A stretch of DNA of 64,000 nt from Dehalococcoidia bacterium. Lineage in GTDB: Bacteria > Chloroflexota > Dehalococcoidia > SpSt-223. The stretch lies in assembly GCA_026003895.1 (NCBI GenBank), contig BPIC01000001.1:872128-936127 (forward strand). Direction: 5' to 3'. A program made the position numbers and the translations under genes. Below, piece by piece: positions 45,430 through 54,844 of this stretch. The number at the start of each line of letters is the position of its first letter. Positions within the stretch are counted from its first letter, which is position 1. The notes under the pieces are model-generated. The model ran no database searches. It was not told where the DNA came from and was given only the letters and a program-made list of their open reading frames with translations.

Positions 45430-45996
45430 ATGAACATGGGGGCGCGCCATCGCCAGCTCATGATCCTCGGGATGCTGCAGAACCGCCCGATGTATGGTCA
45501 TCAGATCAAAGAGGCGATCGACCAGCACATGATGGTCGTCTCGGATCTGAAGCGGGCCAATCTCTACTACCTGCTCGAGCAGCTCACGAGCCGCGGCTAC
45601 CTCGAGGTTCGCACCGAGACGCTGGACGGCGCGACCGGCCCGGTCGATCGCGAGATCTACTACATCACCCCGGCTGGCCGCGCCTATTTCGACGAATTGT
45701 TACGAGAGGTCCTTTCGTCCTTCGACTCGCTGCGCCAGCCGGTCGACGTGGCAATGTTCTTTCTCCCGCATCTGTCGCGCGATCACGCGCTCGCCTTGCT
45801 TGCCGACCGCCGCGCCAAAGTCGAAGCGAGCTTTGCCGAGGTGCGCGAACAGCTGGCGAGCAGTCCGCACAAGGGTGATTGGCACGATCTGACGGCCGAT
45901 CACCTCATTTCGCTCTATCAGCTGGAGCTCGACTGGCTTGACAGAGCCCTCGCCAAAATCGAGGCGAGCGCCGAACTCCAGCCGACGACCTCGTGA
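45430..45996 (+). CDS. PadR-family transcriptional regulator
   Basis: 188 residues. Winged helix: HRQLMILGMLQNRPMYGHQI, MVVSDLKRANLYYLLEQLTS, RGYLEVRTETLDGATGPVDR and YYITPAGRAYFDELL. The long C-terminal helices (subfamily 2 type) mediate dimerisation. It lies 40 bases after the Rieske operon and is a candidate regulator of it, though PadR sites usually contain ATGT...ACAT, not unlike the window's shared palindrome (ATGTCA...TGACAT). Confidence 0.92.
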   Translation: MNMGARHRQLMILGMLQNRPMYGHQIKEAIDQHMMVVSDLKRANLYYLLEQLTSRGYLEVRTETLDGATGPVDREIYYITPAGRAYFDELLREVLSSFDSLRQPVDVAMFFLPHLSRDHALALLADRRAKVEASFAEVREQLASSPHKGDWHDLTADHLISLYQLELDWLDRALAKIEASAELQPTTS

Positions 45997-46034
45997 GCGT
46001 GGGGCGCCTCGTTCCCCTCCGATCGGGACGCGAG

Positions 46035-47558
46035 TTAGCCGCCGTCCTCTCCTAGCCGGCCATAGAGGCGGCAGAGTTCGCGGAAACGGGCGGCAATCTC
46101 GGGACGTAGCGCGCTCGGGGCGACGCGCCAGCTCCAATTGCCCTCCGGCTTGCCTGGCAGGTTCATCCGCGCCTCCGAGCCGAGGGACAGCAAGTCTTGC
46201 AACGGCGCGATCGCCAATTCGGCGACCGACGAAAGTGCCAGCCGAATGAAGTCCCAGGCGATGTCCGTCCCGGCCACGCCGAGGTAGCGCCGGACAAGGT
46301 CCCGCTCCGCCTCATCGGCGCTGGCATACCATCCGGCGGTCGTGTCGTTATCGTGCGTGCCGGTATAGACCACGGTGTTGCGTTCGTAGTGGAACGGCAA
46401 GTACGGGTTGGCCGGATCGTTGGTGAAGGCGAACTGCAGCACTTTCATGCCCGGGTAGCCCAGTTCGTCGCGCAGTGCGGAAACCTCGGGGGTGATGAGG
46501 CCCAAGTCCTCAACAACGATCGGCAGCGTGCCGAGCGCCTGCTCCATCGCGCGGAAGAATGCTCGGCCGGGGCCTGGCCGCCACCGGCCGTTGATCGCCG
46601 TCGGCTCGTCGGCCGGGATCTCCCAGTACGACTCGAAACCGCGGAAGTGATCGAGGCGGACGAGGTCCACGAGCGCCAAGGTCGCTCGCAGCCGCTCGAT
46701 CCACCAGTCATAGCTGCGCTCGGCGAGCACATCCCAGCGGTAAAGCGGATTGCCCCAGCGTTGCCCCGTCGCCGAGAAATAGTCCGGCGGAACACCGGCG
46801 ACAACCAGCGCCTTGCCATCCTCGTCGAGCGAGAAGATCTCGGGCCGCGCCCAAACGTCAGCGCTATCATGGGCGACGAAAATTGGCACGTCGCCGAGGA
46901 TCTGGATACCCCGGGCGTGCGCCAACCGGCGCACGCGGTTCCACTGCTCAAAAAAGACCCACTGCACGAAGCGGTGATACTCGATACGTCGAGCGAGACG
47001 ATCGCGCCACGTGGCTAAGGTCTCCGGCTCGCGGCGGCGGAGCGCTGGCTCCCATTCGGTCCACGGGCGGTGGTCGAAGTGCTCGCGCAAGGCGGCATAG
47101 AGCGCCCAGTCCTCCAGCCAGCCCTGCTGCTGCCGGACAAAATCACCGAAGGCGTCGTGATCGCCCCCTCCGGCGGCAAAGCGGACGTGGGCGAGCGCCA
47201 ACGCGGCGGACTTGGCTTCCTGCACCGCCTGAAAGTCGACGGGCCCCTCGCGCGAACCAGGCACGTCTGCAAGCTCGCGAGCGGTAAGCAGCCCTGCCTC
47301 GGCCAGCCGATCGAGCGAAATGAGCAGGGGATTGCCGGCAAATGCCGAAAGCGCGGCATATGGGGAATTGCCATAGCCAACCGGCCCGAGCGGCAAGATC
47401 TGCCAAAGGCGTGCGCCGGCGGCATCGAGGAAGGCGATCCAGTCGTCGACGACGTCGCCAAGATCACCGATTCCGTGCGGGCCGGGGAGGGAGGTGGGGT
47501 GCAGCAGCACGCCGGCGCGCCGGCGTCGCCAATCATACGTCGACGGATGGTGATCCAC
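46035..47558 (-). CDS. malQ: 4-alpha-glucanotransferase
   Basis: 507 residues, GH77 type. RRAGVLLHPTSLPGPHGIGD, ARLWQILPLGPVGYGNSPYA, PIFVAHDSADVWARPEIFSL, ALVDLVRLDHFRGFESYWEI (nucleophile Asp), LPIVVEDLGLITPEVSALRD and TGTHDNDTTAGWYASADEAE hold the catalytic residues. It disproportionates maltodextrins in glycogen metabolism. No glycogen phosphorylase gene is adjacent. The length matches bacterial amylomaltases. Confidence 0.95.
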   Translation of the reverse strand: MDHHPSTYDWRRRRAGVLLHPTSLPGPHGIGDLGDVVDDWIAFLDAAGARLWQILPLGPVGYGNSPYAALSAFAGNPLLISLDRLAEAGLLTARELADVPGSREGPVDFQAVQEAKSAALALAHVRFAAGGGDHDAFGDFVRQQQGWLEDWALYAALREHFDHRPWTEWEPALRRREPETLATWRDRLARRIEYHRFVQWVFFEQWNRVRRLAHARGIQILGDVPIFVAHDSADVWARPEIFSLDEDGKALVVAGVPPDYFSATGQRWGNPLYRWDVLAERSYDWWIERLRATLALVDLVRLDHFRGFESYWEIPADEPTAINGRWRPGPGRAFFRAMEQALGTLPIVVEDLGLITPEVSALRDELGYPGMKVLQFAFTNDPANPYLPFHYERNTVVYTGTHDNDTTAGWYASADEAERDLVRRYLGVAGTDIAWDFIRLALSSVAELAIAPLQDLLSLGSEARMNLPGKPEGNWSWRVAPSALRPEIAARFRELCRLYGRLGEDGG

Positions 47559-47590
47559 GCTGCCTGTCCGATCGCGGTATGATGACGGTC

Positions 47591-48448
47591 ATGACTGTCT
47601 CGATCACCCTGCACCGGGGCTATCTCGGTCCAGCCGGCCGTCAGCTCCATTATCGCCGCGCGGGCACCGGGTCGCCCCTTGTTCTCCTTCATCAGACACC
47701 CGAATCGTCGGCCGTCTATCTCAGCGTCTTCCCAGCGCTCGCCGCTGAGCACGACGTGATCGCGTTCGATACGCCCGGCTACGGCCAGTCCGACCGGCCG
47801 GACCCGCCGTTTACGACGATTCCCGAATTTGCCGAGCGGTTGATGGAAGGGATCGACGCGCTCGGCGTCGATCGATTTGCGCTGGCTGGTCATCTGACCG
47901 GCGCCGTAATCGCCACGGAAATCGCCGCCGCCCACCCCGAGCGGGTGAGTGCGCTCGTGCTGTCCGAGCCATTCAATTGGTTCACCGAGCGCCGGCGCGA
48001 ATCCCATCTCGAGCTGCACCAGTATTACCCCTACGACCCTACGGGCCGTCACCTGCTCGATGCCTGGAATCGCTATCGGCCGGCACTCGACCTCGGGTTT
48101 ACCCCGGAGGAGGTGCAGTTCCACACCCTGAACCTGCTGATCGTCAACGCGCCGTGCGAGCGCTATGGGCACATGGGGTGGGAAGGCGCAGCGCCCGACG
48201 CGATGACCCGCTATCCGTTTTGGGAGCGGGCGGCGCAGATTCAGGCGCCGACGCTCGTGCTTCATGGCGCAGAAAGTGGATTGGTGCGTGCCCACCAGCG
48301 CTGTCTCGACACCATTCCAGCCAGTGAAGGGCGGGTCGTTCCCGGTGTCACCGCGCTCCATTTCGCGAAGTTGCCGCGCGGCCTCCCGCAGGATGCACCC
48401 GAGCAGTTCGCCTCCCTCGTCTTGGATTTCCTGAAGCGACAGTCGTAG
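47591..48448 (+). CDS. alpha/beta-hydrolase fold protein without a serine nucleophile
   Basis: About 285 residues. Three in-frame ATG codons (47579, 47582, 47591) are possible; TATGAT at 47578-47583 would put the third at the transcription start. The fold is clear (LVLLHQTPESSAVYLSVFPA; DTPGYGQSDRPDPPFTTIPE; late HGAESGLVRAHQ and ALHFAK). At the nucleophile elbow the residues are G100-H-L-T-G104, so Ser is replaced by Leu. It may use another residue, as in some GxHTG members, or be non-hydrolytic. Confidence 0.8.
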   Translation: MTVSITLHRGYLGPAGRQLHYRRAGTGSPLVLLHQTPESSAVYLSVFPALAAEHDVIAFDTPGYGQSDRPDPPFTTIPEFAERLMEGIDALGVDRFALAGHLTGAVIATEIAAAHPERVSALVLSEPFNWFTERRRESHLELHQYYPYDPTGRHLLDAWNRYRPALDLGFTPEEVQFHTLNLLIVNAPCERYGHMGWEGAAPDAMTRYPFWERAAQIQAPTLVLHGAESGLVRAHQRCLDTIPASEGRVVPGVTALHFAKLPRGLPQDAPEQFASLVLDFLKRQS

Positions 48449-48550
48449 CACGGTTCGAAACCGCCGAAGGGCCAGCCCCCGCCAGCGAGACGGCGTTCGT
48501 TCGGGAAATCGCTGGAGAGGATGTCTCGTTCTGCCGAAAGGGAGAACGAG

Positions 48551-48871
48551 ATGGAAACGAGCCCTGATGTGCTGACCCGCGTGCTGGACCGGCTTGCGCC
48601 GGCAATTGCTCAAGCGGTGGTGGGACGAGCGTCGCGCATGCTGATTTGGATCGCGATCGATCCCGTCGATGACCGTTGCGCGATCCGCTTCCTCACTCCC
48701 GCTTCGGCCATCCTTGCCGAGATCGCCGGAGAAGTGCCGTCCGGGGAAACGAGCCGGCTCGCTGGCTGCTATCCCGCGCTGGCGCTGCCGGTGTTGGTCA
48801 CGAGTCCCACCGGCGTCCGCCGCAGTTGGCTGACGCTCGGCCACCAGCCGGGCCCGATCGCTGTCAACTGA
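48551..48871 (+). CDS. hypothetical protein
   Basis: 106 residues after GGGAGAACGAG. No family recognised. The N-terminal helix (VLTRVLDRLAPAIAQAVVGR) is followed by a mixed strand region (MLIWIAIDPVDDRCAIRFLT; YPALALPVLVTSPTGVRRSW). No signal or membrane segment. It precedes the GlcG-like gene by 35 bases. Confidence 0.6.
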   Translation: METSPDVLTRVLDRLAPAIAQAVVGRASRMLIWIAIDPVDDRCAIRFLTPASAILAEIAGEVPSGETSRLAGCYPALALPVLVTSPTGVRRSWLTLGHQPGPIAVN

Positions 48872-48906
48872 GTATGCTGTCTCCAACCAGGGCTGGGAGG
48901 AGATTG

Positions 48907-49335
48907 ATGGCAAATGGCTTGACGCTGGCAGAGGCACGCCAGCTCATTGACAGTGCCTTGCGCTACGCCGAGGAACAGGGGCTGGCGATGGCAGTCGCGG
49001 TGGTGGACGCCGGCGGTCACCCCATCGCAATGGCAAAGCTCGATACCGCCTCAATCATCGCGGCCGAGTCGGTTCTTCAGAAGGCGCGCGCTGCTGCGTG
49101 GTTCAATCGACCCACCGCCTCAGCGGTCGACACGGGCGCCCAGTGGCCGCACGTCTACCTCAGTTTCACCATCGCCGCGCAGGGAGCGATCACGCTGAGC
49201 AAGGGCGGCTTTCCGATCGTGCGGGACGGACAGACACTCGGCGCGATCGGATCCGCCGGGGGCACCGGCGCACAGGATGAGCAAGTGTCGCGGGCTGCCT
49301 TGCGTGCACACGGCTTTGAGACCTGGGAGGGGTAA
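48907..49335 (+). CDS. GlcG/HbpS-family protein
   Basis: 142 residues. LTLAEARQLIDSALRYAEEQ, MAVAVVDAGGHPIAMAKLDT, ESVLQKARAAAWFNRPTASA, GGFPIVRDGQTLGAIGSAGG and TGAQDEQVSRAALRAHGF are characteristic of COG3193. HbpS of Streptomyces binds heme and senses redox; GlcG is in glycolate operons. No signal peptide, so it is cytoplasmic. It may act with the upstream hypothetical gene. Confidence 0.9.
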   Translation: MANGLTLAEARQLIDSALRYAEEQGLAMAVAVVDAGGHPIAMAKLDTASIIAAESVLQKARAAAWFNRPTASAVDTGAQWPHVYLSFTIAAQGAITLSKGGFPIVRDGQTLGAIGSAGGTGAQDEQVSRAALRAHGFETWEG

Positions 49336-49624
49336 CGCTCCCGGGTCCGCGTCGCCGAGGCCGGTGAAATCGGGTCCCGAGGGTACTCGCCATGCTGCCG
49401 AACCGGTGCTTCAGGCAAAGAACCGGCGGAATAGGGCACGGTGGTCCGGTCGAACGTCCATTGTGGTAAGGACGATCGTTCGGTTCGCATCTAGGGCCAT
49501 ATCCCCTAGCCGTCGCTGGCCGACCTGCCGATACTCCGAGCAAGAAGTGAACGGTTCGGTCGGGGAGGAGATCCCCGGCGAGACACGGGCCGGAGGAGCA
49601 GGGACTCTCCGGGCGGAGGCTACC

Positions 49625-49888
49625 ATGGACGAGATGTTTGTCCCCGATGTGACCAAGGAGGTTCCGGCCGTCACCGAGGAGGAGCGCTCGGTGGAGCTGG
49701 CCGATCGGCTCGGCCCGGACGCGACGCGCACGCTCATCGCTGCCGTGGTCCGCGACATGCTCGCTGACGAGCAGCGCGAGGTGTGGCGCCGCCGGCGCGA
49801 GCGCCTGCTCCAATACCTCAATGTCGTCGAGTACAACCTCGACTACGATCTCCGGGCGCGCGGGCTGGCCGACAAGCGAACTCGCTAG
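49625..49888 (+). CDS. small hypothetical protein
   Basis: 87 residues, from ATG with GGAGG upstream. Strongly helical and charged (LADRLGPDATRTLIAAVVRD; LADEQREVWRRRRERLLQYL), perhaps a coiled-coil. No family recognised. The 290 bases before it hold no gene. Confidence 0.55.
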   Translation: MDEMFVPDVTKEVPAVTEEERSVELADRLGPDATRTLIAAVVRDMLADEQREVWRRRRERLLQYLNVVEYNLDYDLRARGLADKRTR

Positions 49889-50076
49889 CTCGCTTGCTGG
49901 CCGGCGGGCACGCCGCGCCATCTCAGTTCAGGATTCTCCGTAGCACGCTGGTCAAAGTGGTCTCGCGCCGACGTATTTGGCGGCGCCTCACCGCCATCGC
50001 GCGGCGACCGGAATACCGAGCACGGCTTTGGTAGAATCGCGGCGACGGCGGAGACGTCGACCCCGCCGGCGGAGCT

Positions 50077-51285
50077 ATGACGATGCCTCTGTTAATGCCC
50101 ACCGATTCCCCGGAGCTGCTGACGCCGCGCCGACGCACACGCCCGGTTCGGGTGGGACGCTCTACCATCGGCGGTGGCCACCCGATCGTCGTTCAATCGA
50201 TGATCACCGAGGAGACCCGTGACGTCGATGCCTGCGTCGAGTCGATCGTCCGCCTTGCTGAGGCGGGCTGCGAGCTCGTCCGTGTCACCACCCCAACGCT
50301 AAACGACGCGCGATGCCTCGGCGAGATCAAGAACAAGCTCGATCAGCGCGGAGTTGACATTCCGCTCGTTGCCGATGTCCACCATCAGGGGACCGACATC
50401 GCGGTCGCCGTCGCCGAGTTCGTCGACAAAGTGCGGATCAATCCCGGTCTCTTCGTCTTTCGCAAGCCGCGCGGCCGCAGCGAGGAATACTCCGACGACG
50501 AGATCCGCGCCGAGCGCGAAGCGATCGAAGAGGCGCTGCTGCCGGTCATCGAGGTCTGCAAGCGGCGCGACATCGCTATGCGGATCGGCGTCAATCATGG
50601 CTCGCTCGCCGAGCGGATGCTCGTCACCTACGGCGATACCCCCCGAGGGATGGTCGAATCAGCCATCGAGTACCTCGAAATCTGTGCCAAGCATGGCTAT
50701 CAGAACCTCGTTGTATCGCTGAAAGCATCGCGAGCGCCCGTGATGATTGCCGCGAATCGGTTGATGGTGAAGCGGATGGATGAGCTCGGGATGGACTATC
50801 CGATCCATCTTGGGGTCACCGAAGCGGGTGACGGTGATTACGCCCGCGTCAAGTCGACTGCGGGAATAGCCACCTTGCTTGCGGAGGGCATCGGCGACAC
50901 GATCCGTGTTTCGCTGGCCGAGGACCCGATCAACGAGATCCCGGTTTGCTACGACATTTTGCAGGCGCTGGGGTTGCGGCGGACTAAGACCGAGTTCATC
51001 GCCTGCCCATCATGCGGCCGGACCAAGTTCAATCTCCAGACCGTGCTTCGCGAGGTGAAGGCTGCGACCGGCCACCTTTCCGGCCTGAACATCGCCGTGA
51101 TGGGCTGTATCGTCAACGGCCCCGGGGAGATGGCTGATGCCGACTATGGGTATGTCGGCAAGGGCGGCGGCGTGATCTCGCTCTACCGCGGCCGCGAGCT
51201 GATTAAGTCGAGCGTCCCCCAAGAGCGCGGTGTCGAGGAGCTGGTCGCGCTCATCAAGGCTGACGGCCGTTGGGTGGACCCCTAA
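50077..51285 (+). CDS. ispG: 4-hydroxy-3-methylbut-2-en-1-yl diphosphate synthase (flavodoxin/ferredoxin)
   Basis: 402 residues. [67 protein letters not shown] and the [4Fe-4S] ligands ACPSCGR plus [20 protein letters not shown] define IspG. It reduces MEcPP to HMBPP in the MEP isoprenoid pathway. It stands 43 bases before the phosphohexomutase. ATG 50077 or 50095 can be the start. Confidence 0.96.
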   Translation: MTMPLLMPTDSPELLTPRRRTRPVRVGRSTIGGGHPIVVQSMITEETRDVDACVESIVRLAEAGCELVRVTTPTLNDARCLGEIKNKLDQRGVDIPLVADVHHQGTDIAVAVAEFVDKVRINPGLFVFRKPRGRSEEYSDDEIRAEREAIEEALLPVIEVCKRRDIAMRIGVNHGSLAERMLVTYGDTPRGMVESAIEYLEICAKHGYQNLVVSLKASRAPVMIAANRLMVKRMDELGMDYPIHLGVTEAGDGDYARVKSTAGIATLLAEGIGDTIRVSLAEDPINEIPVCYDILQALGLRRTKTEFIACPSCGRTKFNLQTVLREVKAATGHLSGLNIAVMGCIVNGPGEMADADYGYVGKGGGVISLYRGRELIKSSVPQERGVEELVALIKADGRWVDP

Positions 51286-51328
51286 GCGGAGCCCGCGCCC
51301 CCGACAACTCTGGCACGAGGAACGCAGC

Positions 51329-52669
51329 GTGGACGTCGATCCGACGATTTTTAAGGCCTATGACATTCGTGGTATCTATCCAACGCAGTTGAACGAAGCG
51401 ATTGCTCGTGCTATCGGCCGCGCCTTCGTCACCTTGCTTCAGGCCGAGACGGTCATCGTCGGCCGGGATATGCGCACGTCCGGGCCAGCGCTCTTCGCTG
51501 CCGTCACCGAGGGGATCCGTACCCAAGGCGCGGATGTGATCGATGTCGGGATGGTCAGCACCGATCAATACTATTTCGCCTGTTCGAAGTTCGGCCATCC
51601 CGGCATGATGGTCACCGCCTCGCACAACCCCAAGGCGTACAACGGCTTCAAAATGGTGAAACAGATGCCCTACCTCCTCAGTGGAGACGAGGGCATTCAG
51701 GACCTCCGCCGGCTAGTCGAGCGTGAGGAGTTTCCCAAGCCGCTTCGCGCTGGCGTCCAACGGTCCGTCGATTTGATGGACGAGTTCGTTGCCGCCCTGC
51801 TCAGGTTGATTGACGTCAGTGCCATCAAGCCCCTCAAGGTCGTCGCCGACACCGCCAACGGCATGGTGGGGCCGGCGCTCATCAAGTTGTACGGGGCGCT
51901 TCCGGTGACGCTTATCCCGATGTATTTCGAGCCGGACGGTACCCTGCCCAACCATGGGCTTGACCCGCTTCAGCCCGAAAACCGCGCCGAACTCGAGGCG
52001 CGTGTTCCGCAAGAGAAGGCGGATGTCGGCTTCGCCTTCGACGGCGATGGCGACCGATTCTTTGTCATCGACGATCGCGGCAAATTTGTCCCGGGCGATT
52101 TCATCACCGCGCTGCTTGCCCAGTACCTTCTCCGGAAGCATCCCGGCGGCCGGGTTGTCTACGACGTCCGTTCCTCCTGGGCGGTGCCGAATCTCATCCG
52201 CGAGGCGGGCGGCGTGCCTCTCGTCGAACGAGTCGGCCACGCCTTTATCAAGCGCCGCATGGCGCAGGAGAACGCAATTTTTGCCGGCGAAGTGTCTGGT
52301 CATTACTACTTCCGCGACTTCAACTTTGCCGACTCGGGGATGATCCCGTCACTGCTGGTCCTTGAGCTGCTGTCAACCAGCGGCAAGCGGCTCAGTGAGT
52401 TGCTTGCGCCACTGGAGAATACCTACTTCGTTTCCGGCGAGATCAACTCAACTGTTCCCGATGCTGCTTCCAAGATGGAGGCGATCGCGAAGCGCTACGC
52501 CGACGGCAGGATCGAACGCATCGATGGTATCTCGGTCTCGTACGACGACTGGCACTTCAACGTTCGCGCCTCCAACACCGAACCGCTGCTCCGATTGAAC
52601 CTCGAAGCGCTCTCGCGTGAGAAGATGGAAGCGAAGCGCGACGAACTGCTGGCCTTCATCCGGTCGTAA
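51329..52669 (+). CDS. phosphomannomutase/phosphoglucomutase
   Basis: 446 residues from GTG 51329 (GAGG upstream). TIFKAYDIRGIYPTQLNEAI, the phosphoserine loop TASHNPKAYNGFKMV, metal loop FAFDGDGDRFFVIDDRGK, sugar-binding loop GEVSGHYYFRDFNFADSG and the phosphate-binding NTEPLLRLNLEA are all complete. It interconverts hexose 1- and 6-phosphates for sugar-nucleotide synthesis. The substrate preference (ManB or Pgm) cannot be told. Confidence 0.94.
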   Translation: MDVDPTIFKAYDIRGIYPTQLNEAIARAIGRAFVTLLQAETVIVGRDMRTSGPALFAAVTEGIRTQGADVIDVGMVSTDQYYFACSKFGHPGMMVTASHNPKAYNGFKMVKQMPYLLSGDEGIQDLRRLVEREEFPKPLRAGVQRSVDLMDEFVAALLRLIDVSAIKPLKVVADTANGMVGPALIKLYGALPVTLIPMYFEPDGTLPNHGLDPLQPENRAELEARVPQEKADVGFAFDGDGDRFFVIDDRGKFVPGDFITALLAQYLLRKHPGGRVVYDVRSSWAVPNLIREAGGVPLVERVGHAFIKRRMAQENAIFAGEVSGHYYFRDFNFADSGMIPSLLVLELLSTSGKRLSELLAPLENTYFVSGEINSTVPDAASKMEAIAKRYADGRIERIDGISVSYDDWHFNVRASNTEPLLRLNLEALSREKMEAKRDELLAFIRS

Positions 52670-52691
52670 GGGGCCTCGCGATCGGGTAGCC

Positions 52692-52705
52692 CCGCAAGCT
52701 TGCGG
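52692..52705. terminator. perfect palindromic hairpin between convergent genes
   Basis: CCGCAAG-CTTGCGG with GCC/GGC flanks, in the 148 bases between the phosphohexomutase stop and the acs stop. No T-tract, so a weak bidirectional terminator at most. Confidence 0.35.
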
Positions 52706-52817
52706 AGGCTGCCCTCGGATGTCGAGGCGCTGGGCAAGGCATTGTTCGCTCGCTCACGGTGGCGGCGAAGAGATTGCCTCTGGCCAACACGGTCACGGGC
52801 TGAAGGCAGCGGCGGCC

Positions 52818-54767
52818 CTATTCCTCCTCTTCCTGCAGCCGCGCCAACACCGAGATGTCTTCGAGGGTCGTGGTGTCGCCGAGCGACGGGTCGTTCGTCG
52901 CCACCTTGCGCAACAGCCGCCGCATGATTTTGCCGCTTCGCGTTTTCGGCAGCGCGTCGGTGAAGCGGATCTCCTGCGGCCGGGCGAACTTTCCGATCTG
53001 CTCGCCCACGAACTCAATCAGCTCCAACCGGAGCTCGGCGGACTTTTCGACATTGCCCTTGAGGGTGACGAAGGCGACGAGCGCCTCGCCGGTGATTTCG
53101 TCTGGCCGGCCGATGACGGCGCTCTCGGCGACGAGGGGGTGCGAGACGAGCGTGCTTTCCACCTCGGCGGTGCCAAGTCGGTGGCCAGAGACATTCACCA
53201 CATCGTCGATGCGCCCCATCAGCCAGAAATCGCCGTCTTCGTCGTAGCGCGCACCATCTCCGGTGAAGTAGACGTGAGGGATTTGGCTCCAATATTGGGC
53301 GCGATACCGCTCGTCGTCGCCGAATAAGGTGCGCAGCATCGATGGCCACGGCCGGTCGATGACGAGGAAGCCGCCTTGGTTCGGTCCCTGTGGGTTGCCG
53401 TCGCGATCGACCACCTTGGGGGAGACGCCAAAGAACGGCCGGCCGGCCGATCCCGGTTTCTGGGGTACCGCGCCCGGCAGCGATGCGATCATGATGGCGC
53501 CAGTTTCTGTCTGCCACCACGTGTCAACGATTGGACAGCGCCCGCCACCAATCACCCGGTGATACCAGATCCAAGCCTCTGGGTTGATGGGCTCGCCAAC
53601 CGTCCCGAGCAAGCGCAAGCTGGACAAGTCGTACTTGGCTGGCCAGCTCTCGCCTTGCCGAATGAACGTTCGGATTGCCGTTGGCGCGGTGTACAAGATC
53701 GACACCTTGTACTTTTCGACGATCGACCACCAACGACCGAAATCGGGATGCTGCGGCGCGCCCTCATACATGACGTTCGTCGCCCCATTTGCCAGCAGGC
53801 CGTAGACGACATAGCTATGGCCGGTGACCCAGCCAATATCCGCCGTGCACCAGAAGATGTCATCCTCGCGCAGGTCGAAGACGTACTTGGACGTCAGGTA
53901 GACGCCGACGAGGTAGCCGCCCGTGGTGTGGAGGACGCCTTTTGGCTTGCCCGTCGAGCCCGACGTATAGAGGATGTACAGCGGGTGCTCGGAGTCGAGC
54001 GGCACGGCCGGACAGTCGTCGGAAACCCCGGCGATGGCGTCGTGCCACCAGAGGTCGCGTTCCTCCTGCCAGCCGATCGTGTTGCCGCAGCGGCGGTAGA
54101 CAATAACCTTCTCGACGCTCGGACACGCCCCGTCTGCGAGAGCGTCGTCGACATTGGCCTTCAGCGGGATGATTGCCCCCCGCCGCCAGCCACCGTCGGC
54201 GGTGATGACGACGCGGGCGCGAGCATCGTTCACTCGCTCGCGGATCGCCTCAGCGGAAAACCCGCCGAAAATGACCGTGTGGACGACGCCAAGGCGGGCG
54301 CAGGCGAGCATCGCGATCGCCAACTCTGGCACGAGCGGCATGTAGATCGCGACGCGGTCACCCGCCTGCAGCCCCAATCCCTTGAGCACATTGGCAAATT
54401 TGGAGACTTCGGTCTTCAGTTCCCGATAGGTAACCCGGCGGGTATCGCCTGGTTCGCCCTCCCAAAGAAAGGCGGCCTTGTCGGCGTTCGGTCCCTCAGC
54501 GTGGCGGTCGACGCAGTTGTACGCGGCGTTGATCTTCCCACCGACAAACCACTGGGCGTGTGGCTCGTTCCAGACCAATACCTGTTGCCATGGAGTGAAC
54601 CAATGCAATTCGCTCGCCATTCGGCTCCAGAACTGCTCTGGCTGGTCGAGCGACTCGCGGTAGAGTTGTTGGTACTCCTCGATGCTCTTCACGCGCGCTC
54701 GTGCGCTGAATTCGGGCGGCGGCGGAAACACCCGCCCTTCGCGCATAACGTTCTCGATCTGGGTCAT
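52818..54767 (-). CDS. acs: acetyl-CoA synthetase, AMP-forming
   Basis: 649 residues from ATG 54767 (CGGGAG upstream; the upstream extension is not needed). [40 protein letters not shown] (P-loop), [40 protein letters not shown] and the C-terminal [17 protein letters not shown] with the adenylation Lys. It activates acetate. The SGK lysine is the classic acetylation target, so the GNAT/ligase at 6.3-8.9 kb may inactivate it. Confidence 0.96.
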   Translation of the reverse strand: MTQIENVMREGRVFPPPPEFSARARVKSIEEYQQLYRESLDQPEQFWSRMASELHWFTPWQQVLVWNEPHAQWFVGGKINAAYNCVDRHAEGPNADKAAFLWEGEPGDTRRVTYRELKTEVSKFANVLKGLGLQAGDRVAIYMPLVPELAIAMLACARLGVVHTVIFGGFSAEAIRERVNDARARVVITADGGWRRGAIIPLKANVDDALADGACPSVEKVIVYRRCGNTIGWQEERDLWWHDAIAGVSDDCPAVPLDSEHPLYILYTSGSTGKPKGVLHTTGGYLVGVYLTSKYVFDLREDDIFWCTADIGWVTGHSYVVYGLLANGATNVMYEGAPQHPDFGRWWSIVEKYKVSILYTAPTAIRTFIRQGESWPAKYDLSSLRLLGTVGEPINPEAWIWYHRVIGGGRCPIVDTWWQTETGAIMIASLPGAVPQKPGSAGRPFFGVSPKVVDRDGNPQGPNQGGFLVIDRPWPSMLRTLFGDDERYRAQYWSQIPHVYFTGDGARYDEDGDFWLMGRIDDVVNVSGHRLGTAEVESTLVSHPLVAESAVIGRPDEITGEALVAFVTLKGNVEKSAELRLELIEFVGEQIGKFARPQEIRFTDALPKTRSGKIMRRLLRKVATNDPSLGDTTTLEDISVLARLQEEEE

Positions 54768-54844
54768 CGTCGTCTCCCGCCGCAGTGATGCGTCGCCTGC
54801 CGGCCCGGCCATTGTAGCGCAGCGGGGTTGGGCCGAGGCCGCGA

